A stretch of DNA of 64,000 bases from Durusdinium trenchii (Eukaryota > Sar > Dinophyceae > Suessiales > Symbiodiniaceae), in contig CAXAMN010018890.1 in the NCBI GenBank assembly GCA_963970005.1, positions 256,001 through 320,000 on the forward strand. Direction: 5' to 3'. The translations under genes were made by a program, and so were the position numbers. The notes under the pieces were generated by a model. It was not told the DNA's origin, did no database searches, and saw nothing but the letters and a program-made list of their open reading frames with translations. Below are positions 38,501 through 46,267 of this stretch, one piece after another. Every line of letters starts with the position of its first letter. The stretch's first letter is position 1.

Positions 38501-40524
38501 TAGTGCTTCACATTAGTGAAATAGATTAGGGTGGGGAAAGCAGTCTGAGACAAGTCCTGAGATATCCTGAGATGCCAGAGAGAGAGAGAGAGAGAGAGCA
38601 GGCAGACTCCGGTTGCGGTGTGCTTCGGGCTCATGGTTATGCCCGGTTATGCCATATAGCCTATCTGGGCCTATCTCCATTGTTCAACCCCTGTTTGTCG
38701 GGTCAACAAGTCACGGTTCAGTAAACTAGTCACTAGTCACTGGTCACACTCCGCTGCCAGCCTATTCCTCTTCTATTCTATTGTGTGAGGGTTTCAGAGT
38801 CGCTATTTTTTTTCTCTATTTTGGATGTCATGATATGGTAGTTTTTTGCTATTTTTCGAGGAAATAGCAAAAAAAATAGCAAATCCATTAGCAGGCGGGA
38901 AATATTAGTGGAACACAATAGTGAGAGACATAGAGCAGGGCAGGGGAACTGCAAATAGTTAGAGCGGGAATAGTGAGAGAAAAAGAGCAGGGCAGGGAAA
39001 CTGCAAATAGTTAGAGCGGGCCTATAAGCCCGCTCGCTGCTAGCTACTTACTAGCTAGGACCTAGGACCGAGGACTTACAGGGCCACCGAGAGACAGGAA
39101 GCTGGGATACATCAGGGCCATGCAAGCTGGGATACGGACACCTCTCTTTTTAGGTTTACTAAACTTTTGATGGTGCTATTTCTCTCTCTAATTAGGTTTA
39201 CTAAACTTTTGATGGTGCTATTTCTCTCTCTAATTAGGCTTACTAAACTTTTGATGGTGCTGTTTCTCTCTCTAATTCACTTAGCAGTTATTTTGCTAAA
39301 ATAATCTTTTCATGTCTACCAGTGGTTCCCTGAGCACAGCTTCATAAGTGTAGGGCAGTGAGAAGCCAGGATTTCGTAGATGGTCTGGACAATGCGTTGC
39401 CTTTGGCGCCATTGCGAGTCAGAAAAAGCCTGCTCTTTAGGAGGCATCGTGGGCCACCGGGGGCTTACGCGCAGCTTACGCGAAGCTTACGCGCGCCTTA
39501 CGCGTATTACCGACACCAAAACCGATAACTGCATGGTGACATAGTGTGTCTGACAACTGCTGGTAGACTTTATGGCTACGGGAGTTGTTTGTATGGCTAT
39601 AGGAGTAATGTTTGCATGTGTCGACCCATAAAATCTCTGTCCTGATGCCTATGTCCTGTATATAAATGACTACAGGAACCCCAAGAACCCTTCTTTCTGT
39701 GGAGCCAATCACCTTCGACCATACCAATTGCCAAGAAAAAGATCCAATGCAAGGCTTCATCAACAAAGGTCTCCTATAATTTCCAAACATTTCAAGAATA
39801 CATGTGACATGTATGTTAAATTTCGACTTGCTTACGCAGCACGCTTACGCAACCTTACGCACATCAGAGTTTTGCTTACGCGAAGGATTCATATGACAAG
39901 CCCACTACTAAACATGAACAGGGAGGTTCTTAGCGCGGCTCAATTGATTTCTTCATCCAGGAGTCACAAGACGGAGTGGTTTTTAGTCCCATCCAGTGAG
40001 TGGACATTGGGCACCCCCCTTTGTGACTCCTGGATGTGACTTTTGAATATTAGGACAATATAGGACAATGGGCTTTGGGTGGGGCAATGGTCTGGCCCCG
40101 CCTGTGGGAAGACTGCTGTGTTCCTCTAAAAAGGGTGTTATGGCTGTGGAAAAACTGGCACCAGGAGACCAACCGGTCGACCTACCTGGAAGGTCAAGAT
40201 TTGTGGTGGACCAGGGCTGAAGGTTTTGATTAATTTAGTGATAGTGTGGTTTAGTCTAGAGTCTAGTTCCAAACTCAGCGAGGAAGCACCGTGTCTTGGG
40301 CGTGCCAAGCCGACCAGCTCCAGCCTGACTTTTGCTGCCGAAGCACAAGCTTCGCCAGAGCTATCCAGTGCCACTGCCCCGTTCTCAGTAAAGGCCGTGC
40401 GACTGCCCGTGACCGACGCTCCTTGCGTGGCCACGGCGGCACGTGTGATGGAGCGGCTCTGGCGTAGTGCTGCAGCCCGCGCCCGCGAACGCATGCGCTG
40501 GCCACCTGCGATGCCAGTGAGCAT
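14577..40524 (-). CDS. DUF2828 family protein with C-terminal VWA (DUF7788-like) domain, about 26-kb gene
   Basis: Exon by exon, this reads as one DUF2828-type protein in the family's usual order. N-terminal motif FTENGAVALDSSGEAC (first exon, ATG at 40524); RNAWDEDPLATMKLL and DPREGKSDRDNH (37066-36925); a charged middle (33634-29840) ending in YDTVADVFAEALKE; KWAPTSNGMHDKKTDIV (28811-28743); RKEVLSPLRRHIELPESF (26399-26296); then the VWA domain with metal-site motif AVCDTSGSM (24075-24020), NTNFE (near 21224) and FSDMQFD (19752-19651), and YWNLR near the end (17608-17523). A likely late exon at 14613-14577 encodes MRAIIDSTYYDD. Splice phase is continuous from 26399 to 17523. The family is known in plants, algae and large DNA viruses, and its function is unknown; metal binding by the VWA site is inferred from DxSxS. 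Unsolved: exons between 40.3 and 37.8 kb, parts of 36.9-28 kb and the C terminus. Two neighbouring genes instead of one cannot be fully excluded. Confidence 0.75.
15600..15680 (-). other. Candidate late exon of the VWA gene
   Basis: On the minus strand this GC-rich stretch can be read as GFCMDLYGDATALDAFEHGF in one frame, and as a Ser/Thr-rich sequence in another. Its place between the YWNLR exon and the exon at 14613 would suit the missing C-terminal part, but I found no clean AG acceptor in the right phase. Confidence 0.2.
17184..17193. other. Assembly gap (10 N)
   Basis: Ten N bases lie about 330 bp downstream (minus sense) of the exon ending at 17523. A missing C-terminal exon of the VWA gene could be affected. 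Confidence 0.95.
17523..26399 (-). other. Exon block encoding the VWA half of the DUF2828 protein
   Basis: Eleven consecutive exons join with matching phase: 26399-26296, 25282-25188, 24620-24520, 24075-24020, 23185-23112, 22218-22148, 21303-21224, 20676-20614, 19752-19651, 18894-18865 and 17608-17523. The shortest is 30 nt. Of these donors two are GT (26296, 24520), seven are GC (25188, 24020, 23112, 22148, 20614, 19651, 17523) and two are GA (21224, 18865). All acceptors are AG. The product runs through MPDELVSQ, AVCDTSGSM, PMDVAVALSLLISEV, SFSADPYF, GMHWGMNTNFE, KVFERILDIAVQ, LLVVFSDMQFDE, TAGYGEYVP and IIYWNLR. This order and spacing are those of the family's VWA domain, and the metal-site residues are intact. 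Confidence 0.85.
20403..20547. repeat. Compound microsatellite (TA, TG, TGTC, TAATG, TATG)
   Basis: Adjacent short runs of TA/GTATA, GTGT, TGTC, TAATG and GTAT units form one low-complexity tract within an intron of the VWA gene, between its exons at 20676 and 19752. Confidence 0.8.
28049..33634 (-). other. Exon block encoding the central part of the DUF2828 protein
   Basis: Supported exons: 33634-33585 (EAAKIREEAWATRFEDG), 32737-32655 (RQAAERVERIEAFRKILEEE), 30612-30562 (EWTSDEIKARFVKFCEE), 29911-29840 (YDTVADVFAEALKE), 28811-28743 (KWAPTSNGMHDKKTDIV) and 28090-28049 (GLVERIFPAEEFQLG). The first pair and the last pair join in phase. The highly charged, probably coiled-coil part at 33.6-32.6 kb and the VADVFAEAL and MHDKKT motifs are in the family's normal order. 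At least one exon is missing between 32655 and 30612, one between 29840 and 28811, and one between 28049 and 26399. Confidence 0.7.
33780..33870. repeat. Short tandem repeat with core CTCATA
   Basis: About ten imperfect copies of (A)CTCATAGA or CTCATACA follow each other. They lie in an intron, upstream (minus sense) of the exon at 33634. Confidence 0.75.
34555..34672. repeat. Dispersed repeat built on CTACTAGTAACAAG
   Basis: Six to seven imperfect copies of a (G)CTACTAG(T/G)A(A/G)CAAG core separated by 8-20 bp. A related block is at 42488-42562, and an inverted piece lies near 23325-23375. Read in one frame it gives peptides of the type KKLLVAPGI. Confidence 0.7.
34960..35021 (-). other. 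Candidate exon of the DUF2828 gene
   Basis: After an AG acceptor at 35023-35022 the minus strand reads WDDETFVERDLEEFPRRGA with GC-rich third positions. Its entry phase is compatible with the exon ending at 36925. The family usually has an acidic/aromatic stretch here, but I cannot match it closely. Confidence 0.3.
35550..35590. repeat. Perfect 16-bp inverted repeat (hairpin)
   Basis: CCCGGCCAACGGCCCC at 35550-35565 is exactly complementary to 35575-35590, with a 9-base loop. It lies in a GC-rich island in an intron of the DUF2828 gene. Confidence 0.9.
36240..36730. repeat. Region with repeated CCTCGT and TTAATTC motifs, with assembly gap
   Basis: CCTCGT or CTCGTT recurs about ten times, often close to TTAATTC or GAAATTAA, on both sides of ten N bases at 36601-36610. 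It looks like a partly collapsed dispersed repeat inside the intron between 36925 and 33634. No gene is supported. Confidence 0.5.
36601..36610. other. Assembly gap (10 N)
   Basis: Ten N bases lie inside the repeat-rich intron region described for 36240-36730. Confidence 0.95.
38207..38336. repeat. Cluster of seven CTTACGC heptamers
   Basis: CTTACGC starts at 38207, 38219, 38230, 38251, 38280, 38291 and 38330, all in the same orientation, often followed by G or A. Spacing is irregular (11-39 bp), so this is not a simple tandem repeat. Confidence 0.9.
38578..38600. repeat. GA microsatellite
   Basis: About eleven GA units in the first intron of the DUF2828 gene. Confidence 0.9.
38915..39020. 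repeat. Two tandem copies of a ~50-bp unit
   Basis: Both copies read AATAGTGAGAGA, then AGAGCAGGGCAGG, then AACTGCAAATAGTTAGAGCG with few differences. Confidence 0.85.
39152..39277. repeat. Three tandem copies of a 42-bp unit
   Basis: Units starting at 39152, 39194 and 39236 share TTACTAAACTTTTGATGGTG and a CT-rich tail. Only two or three bases differ between copies. Confidence 0.9.
39316..39447 (-). CDS. Small intronic open frame, 43 residues
   Basis: An ATG-initiated frame starting MPPKEQAFSDSQWRQRQRI has coding-like composition and lies between a CTTACGC cluster and the 42-bp tandem repeat. It may be a remnant of a mobile element, or a chance frame. I do not recognise it. Confidence 0.25.
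   Translation of the reverse strand: MPPKEQAFSDSQWRQRQRIVQTIYEILASHCPTLMKLCSGNHW
39464..39503. repeat. Cluster of four CTTACGC heptamers
   Basis: CTTACGC starts at 39464, 39475, 39486 and 39497, an exact 11-bp period, in the same orientation as the cluster at 38207. Confidence 0.9.
39831..39881. repeat. Cluster of four CTTACGC heptamers
   Basis: CTTACGC starts at 39831, 39844, 39854 and 39875, again in the same orientation. Confidence 0.9.
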
Positions 40525-41379
40525 CAGGATGCCAGCATGGAATCCTGCAGTTGTGGGACGTGTCTGGTCAAGACAGGGATGCAGGCTGGTTGGATTTCCA
40601 AGGTTGATGGAACAAAGCTGAAGTCTCCAAATAACAAAACATGTCCAGCGTTTCCCAGATTGAACCCTGCAACCTAGTCAACCTACAACGGGCCTGTGGC
40701 CGGCCTTATGTGAGTTGACCCATTTCCAACTTTGATCGCCAGATTCGCATTTCTTGATCTCATGCTCCGGTCGCTTGGGGGGTCGCTTTGGGGGTCTCTG
40801 CCTCCACGCACCACGCACCGGTGGATGTATCCGACATTGCTTGTTGGAATCTCTTCATGGAAAGAAACTCTGAAGATTGACACTGGGAGCAAATGTTTCA
40901 GTTGTTTGGATAGGCCATTATTCCCATGGCGCGCTGCGTAGTTCCCATGTGCGTAATATGAGAAGCAAAAACAATCAATTACCAGAACCGGGCTGGCTGC
41001 CGAATGGTGAGGGGACGCTGGGCGTCTGGGTTTAATCGATTTGGTCTGAGCAATACTTTGAGGTCCTCTTTGGTGAAAACATGCCCCTGCTGTCATGGAC
41101 TGCAAGATGCGCAAACTCCCCAAATTTACGGGTAAAGACAGCCTTAATGTTCTGCAGAATATATCAATAAATATCAATAATCAACACAAAACACACATAT
41201 GGTAATCATTAGCAGTACCTCGAGGTTACTCACTGTTTGATCTGTGTCCCTGTTTGGATGCCTTAAAGACTCTCCACAAGCCATTGGTAAGCCGAACAAC
41301 ACGTATTAGATGTATTAGTATGTCCGTTGCTTGCTTCGACGCTCCCCATCGACTTTTCCACACCCGTACTTCCTGCTAC

Positions 41380-41461
41380 ATCGAGGCTCTTCGATCATCT
41401 CCACTCGAGTGGCCCCCGTGTCGAAGTTCCGTCTGCCATCCACCAGCGCCCAGCGCTCGTG
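41380..41461 (-). CDS. Candidate exon, unknown gene
   Basis: Between a CAG acceptor and a GT donor the minus strand reads ERWALVDGRRNFDTGATRVE and then MIEEPR, with GC-rich third positions. It is upstream of the first assigned exon of the DUF2828 gene, so it could be a 5' exon of that gene or part of another. No family is recognised. Confidence 0.35.
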
Positions 41462-42062
41462 CTGTCCACCGCCACGTGCGTGCAACGCTGGGCGTGAGGC
41501 CCAGCGCCATGACGGCCGCGTGCGGTCACAACCGGCGCGGTGTTCCGGCGGGGTCTTTCGGTGGACGGAAAGGGGGAGTTCAGAGCCCAAACGGCTCAAA
41601 GAGGTTCGCGCGGGTTCCTTCTTTCTTCCGAGAATGGCCTAAGGAATCATATAGTCATATGATGTCAAGGTTTGATTAGGCAAGACTTGGAACACCTGAC
41701 CCTCTTTAGCATGACACAATCATAAAAGCTCCTTCAGCTGTTCCTTCCCCTGCCAGGTCTTTCTTAATATCCTTTGACCAAACGGGCACCGACACGGACG
41801 GTCCACGGACGGTCTACGTCCGTGCTCTCGGTGTGGAAGCAAGCTGGGAGCTGGACCGCTCCTTCATCAAAACAACGAAAGCACACATAATGGAGGATCC
41901 CCCCAAACGTAAGAAGCAAGTGCTTTTTGGCGGTTTGGTGGCTTGGGAGGATTCGCCAGTGGTGGGGCGTTGAGACACCCAAATTCTATCAAATTCTCCT
42001 CCTGTCCCGAGTGGACTGGGCCTTCAGCACACCAAGACGCTGGCGCCACGAGCGTTGCCTGC

Positions 42063-42100
42063 TCTCGCTCTCGCTCTCGCTCTCTCTCTCTCTCTCTCTG
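42063..42100. repeat. CT microsatellite
   Basis: TCGCTC units run into about ten CT units. Confidence 0.9.
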
Positions 42101-42487
42101 GGCTCTCCAAATCAAATGGAAACATCCACATGATGGCGGTAGCTGGACCTTTCGTTACCGACTCTTAGAATCTATTTAACATTTAGGATCATTTAGGCTA
42201 AATGTAGTGGCAGTATGTGGCAGTGGTATATTGCCAGATCCACTGCGCCAAAACGATGCCATGGGGACCATTCTTGCCATGTTTGGGTGTAGAAGGTGTG
42301 TAGAAAGCAACACTATAAGACTGAAGCTATCTAAAGCTAAAGAATGGTCCAGATTGTTGTTTATGAGGGTCATCAAAAGCAATGTCCAATGGAGAGTACC
42401 TCAGGAGATCGTCGGTATCTAGCCAGGTGACCCTTTGGAGGATCCGCTGTGGACCATCTGCCGCGGATCTGGAAGCCGTCTCTCCAT

Positions 42488-42562
42488 CCAACAGCTACTA
42501 GGAACAAGGACGCTACTAGGGGCTCCTGGCATCGCTACTAGGAGCAAGGACGCTGCTAGGAA
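42488..42562. repeat. Dispersed repeat of the CTACTAG family
   Basis: Four imperfect copies of GCTACTAGGAACAAGG and GGCTCCTGGCA spacers, clearly related to the block at 34555-34672. Confidence 0.75.
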
Positions 42563-44318
42563 GGCGTGAAGGAGGTTGTTGCTGACTCAGCTAGTTGCTT
42601 CTGGTTGGGTCGACCGAGCTGCACATGCACGTTTTCTGCACCATCTCGCGTCACGTGTGCTCCGCTTGTTTTCGAGAGAACCGCCGGTTCGAACCGGGGT
42701 TCTAAGGCGGTCTAAGGCGATCTTGATCAGCCAGGCTCTTGTGGCCTGGTGGGTTCTGGTGGTTGGGCGCATCCAGCCGATGTGTGATCTTCAACCCGGC
42801 AACCTGAAAGTTATTGTTTTACAATGTTTTACCTCTGCTTTGGAGTACCAACCTATTTATATATATATATATATTATATATATGTGTGTATATCATGGCA
42901 TATCCAGTGGCTGTCGATACTGTCAGGGCGCTTGTGTCGTGTCAATCCCCTCATCGGCCAAAGAATCTGTAACATCCTGTGGTCCACAAACCTGGCGTTC
43001 CCAAGCCTTCCTGGGTGTCTCTTCAGTATAATCTGGTCTCTCCAATTCTGCAGTCCCATACCATCGGATACTCCATCGGCATGATCCTGGTGACCTTACT
43101 TCAACTTAGTTGGGCTGAAATCGCAGCGGTCGCCCTCCACTGGATCCACTGGATCCGGGCTCTTCCTTCCTTCAGCGCTCCTTTCATCCCGCTCCGTTCG
43201 CGCCCACGCCCTTCAGCTGCCGGATCCTCAGCCGCCGGCGCCGATCCGTAGCGCGGGCACCGAGCAACGGAACCAAGTCACCACCTGCGACTGTCTAAAG
43301 CCACCAGAGGACACCTGTTGGAGGGTGCTGGTATTGTAATCACACACGTAATATATATGTATATATATATGTATTAATTAATATTGTAATATGCATGCAC
43401 ACCTTGTCACATTTGAGCAACCAAATCACTTGTGCGGGCACGAAAGCAGGTCGGCCACTCGTGGTGTGGGCCGACCGCATCGCGAGCGCTTCGCTACAAC
43501 ATGCGATTTGTTTCTTAACGCTTTTAAGTTCAGCACACTTCGTCAGCTGGACTTCTGCTCAGCATTCCAACCAGCTGTTTGTGACGCAGTGCTCGACCTG
43601 CCCACCACGAGGCTTCAGCTGTTAGTGCGGCCCAAAGACTCTTCCTGCAAAGCATTGGTCCGTTCAACCTGCGATGGCCGATGGATGGCGGTCAATCCCA
43701 TTGGTCGGTTCATTTACTTTGATATCATCTATATAACCCGGGCATGTATGGGCATGTGCGGGTTGAGAGCAACCCACTCTCCACCCCCATCGCTAGCTTC
43801 TGGACCACTCCGGTTTTTGTTGTGAGTTTTGGTGGACCAAAACCAGTGCATGGCCATAAAGGGCCTTCTCGTCCAACCAAAAACCGCCTGGAAGATTCGC
43901 ATAGAACCAGCTTCGACCTCTACGATGACGACTCAGGGGTTGGTCTTCGGACAAAAATCGTCTGCTCCACCGTCCGAAGAGTCGAGTCCATGTCCCCATG
44001 GACTCCACGTGATCCTCTGCTCGAAAACTTCAGTCTGCTCCATGTCCATGTCACTTCGCTGTCCACCGTCTACCTCCTCCCACGGGGCCCCTCGCCCCTG
44101 CAATCCACCGTGCAACGGCCGGAGCAGAAGGCCGGAAAGGCCGGGAAAGAAACACGCGCGCGCGCTCCGAACGGGGTGGCCAAGAAGGAACCAAGCAGTT
44201 TCTTCTTTTTCTTCATGCTTTTCCGTCCACTGGATGTTCCACCTATCCGATAGCGCATCGCATCTGGTGGTTCCTTCAAGGATCCACATCCACGAAGGAC
44301 GAGTCGTCCGATCCTGAC

Positions 44319-44417
44319 CTGCAATTGCATCTGCTTCGTGAGATCTGCGATGTTCTTGGACAGCCGAGTGATTTCATCCTCGGAACGACTGCCGGTGGAC
44401 TGCAGGAGAGAGGTCTC
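44319..44417 (-). CDS. Exon of an unidentified gene with helical, probably coiled-coil, sequence
   Basis: Exactly 33 codons lie between an AG acceptor (followed by GAG) and a CAG|GT donor, phase 0 at both ends. The peptide includes SRSEDEITRLSKNIADLT and ends KQMQLQ, with a heptad-like pattern of leucine, isoleucine and alanine. A possible first exon (MASTF) begins at 44455. I could not place downstream exons, and the family is not recognised. Confidence 0.5.
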
Positions 44418-46267
44418 CTGCCTTGGAATGTGGCTCAACTGAAAAGTACTCGCCATCCCTATGATTATGATTGTATGTTCAAGGGCCTGTTGCTTGAACA
44501 ATGATGTTTTTGCTGGTTGTTGATACCCTGTGCTGTGGGAAATGACAAAAATGATCCAACATGCGATATCAACTCATCAGGAGCTAGCAACGACCCTTAT
44601 ATCTACCGTATATATATATACACAGTATTTCTCATGTACACATAGTGACAGTATGGTGTCCAAAAACAATGGTTTAATTTGGTTGAATAGTCTCATGAAT
44701 CCATTGTTTTGGGACACCATCACTCAGAGACTCTATAGGCCCTCTTTTTTCCATGAATGCATGATATAAAACAATATATATATATATGTATATGTATAGC
44801 ATGTACACCTATCATCGCCTCCCTCCCTTTTCGGCCCTCCCTTTTGGTTGCTGGGAGCCCCCAGCCACGGCCAAAGAGACCTTTTGGTTCGTCTCCACCA
44901 CCTCAGAAGGGCAAGTCGGACCCACCGGTGACAGGACGGCAGAGACCAAACCGCTTCAGGATCGGACCTGCGGCGGGTTTGAACTGGGGGAATGTGAAAC
45001 AGCGAGACGTCCGACTTCGTGGGTTCGGCTCTGTTCTGCATGGCTCACCGCCCCCCCGTCCCAAGCCCCCCCCGCCCACAGAATCTGCAACATGTTCAGT
45101 CAGGGAACTCCCGGAAATCAAAAGTCTCCCATCAGTTGAAACTGTTTGGAAACACGTTGAAAACACCAAATACATCCAAATACCATTGTAGCTGGCCAAA
45201 ACCCCCCTTCAGTCTAAAGGATTGGCACTCCAATAAAACTCTCTCGGATGACCTGTGGAGACATCCGATGACCAAACGGGGCGCGAAAACCAACAAGCAA
45301 AAAGAACCCCCAAATCTATACCCCGTTGATTGGACCACAAAAGAGGGAGGTTGTTCAAATTGTGTTTTGATTCTCTTACCCCCCAAAAAGGGGGTTCTTC
45401 AACTCCTTAGAGAATAGATTACCAGCAAAGATAAATTCACCCAGCGATGCCTAAATTTGCATGCTTTGCGAGAACAGGGGAAAATACATGAAAATACTCA
45501 GCCTTTGGCAGAATCACTGGGCTTCAGCCGCGCAAGTCGTGGGAGAAACGATTCAATGGTTGAGCAGCCAACACATCTCTCAGCTCTTCACCTTCCTCGA
45601 GCGCTGTGTGTTTCACATTGAATATCATTGAATGCTAGATGCTTCCAGGAAGGAGCAATTGTTCGGTTAGTAGATCAACGGAAACGCAATCTACACCATC
45701 TCTGTCGATTAAGGGCTCGACAGCTTGAGATAAAGGATTGATGTTATAATGATGCTATTAAGTTGATGTGTATGGATCTTCAAACGGCACACTTTCTTGC
45801 CGGAGGCATTTTTCAGTGGAAACACAAAACCGCCATCATCCAAACACATGCCGTTTTAGGGGTTGCAAACATGTGCTCAAAATCCGTGGACGGGAAAAAC
45901 GCTGTTTGGAAGCCTCACTGCGCTGTTTCCTTTTGGTTTCCACCTGGTCAAAAAGACGCAGCCGTTGAGAAAGGACGCCGTAACGGCAGTTTTTGCTTGA
46001 AAAGGCAACGATTTGTGCCGTTTTGAAGATCCAGGTAATATACAACCAGAAATCACAGCCAATCTCCCTCAATCGGTCTTTCTTGGAGCTCATCAGGCTT
46101 ATGATATTTTTGTGTCGCGATCAAACGATCCTGAAAGAGGCTGTACAAATGGTTGGAAGTGCAAAGCAAAGGGACCATGTACACAATCAGTAAGTAGTAA
46201 GGTCTTCAACCAGTGTATGCAAATGGAAAGGCGTCCACACCACCTTCTCCCAAGTTTTGCAAGGTTT
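44418..46267. other. Unresolved stretch
   Basis: It contains a 20-bp inverted repeat (44653-44720) and an AT microsatellite (44775-44790). A GC-rich part (44880-45090) has competing frames on both strands. At 45.78-46.02 kb is an A/T-balanced tract with repeated AAAACGC-like words. One or more downstream exons of the ankyrin gene may lie at its right end. Confidence 0.3.
44653..44720. repeat. Inverted repeat, 20-bp arms, 28-bp spacer
   Basis: The arm ATGGTGTCCAAAAACAATGG (44653-44672) pairs with 44701-44720 with a single mismatch. It could form a hairpin or be the remains of a small mobile element. Confidence 0.85.

Larger units (their letters stand above)
36925..40524 (-). other. Exon block encoding the N-terminal part of the DUF2828 protein
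   Basis: The first exon opens with ATG at 40524, gives a short basic leader (MLTGIAGGQRMRSRARAAAL) and then the family motif FTENGAVALDSSGEAC; its donor is near 40347. A small exon at 37763-37742 (GLTRDTP) joins in phase to 37066-36925 (ALYTALRNAW, GKSDRDNH). The exon that should carry the LDxFF motif between 40.3 and 37.8 kb was not found. The long first intron contains the CTTACGC clusters and other repeats. Confidence 0.65.
40525..44318. other. Intergenic or unresolved stretch
   Basis: Apart from one candidate exon at 41380-41461 I see no supported gene. It contains a CT microsatellite (42063-42100), a block of the CTACTAG-type repeat (42488-42562) and AT microsatellites (42856-42882, 43352-43372). 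A GC-rich minus-strand stretch near 43150-43250 might be an exon but lacks convincing ends. Confidence 0.35.

Noticed and set aside
41254-41679. 141-codon plus-strand open frame
   Set aside because: The opposite strand has a better exon candidate (41380-41461) with splice sites and coding-like bias.
43140-43255. GC-rich minus-strand stretch that could be an exon
   Set aside because: Two frames are equally open and no clear acceptor-donor pair or partner exon exists.
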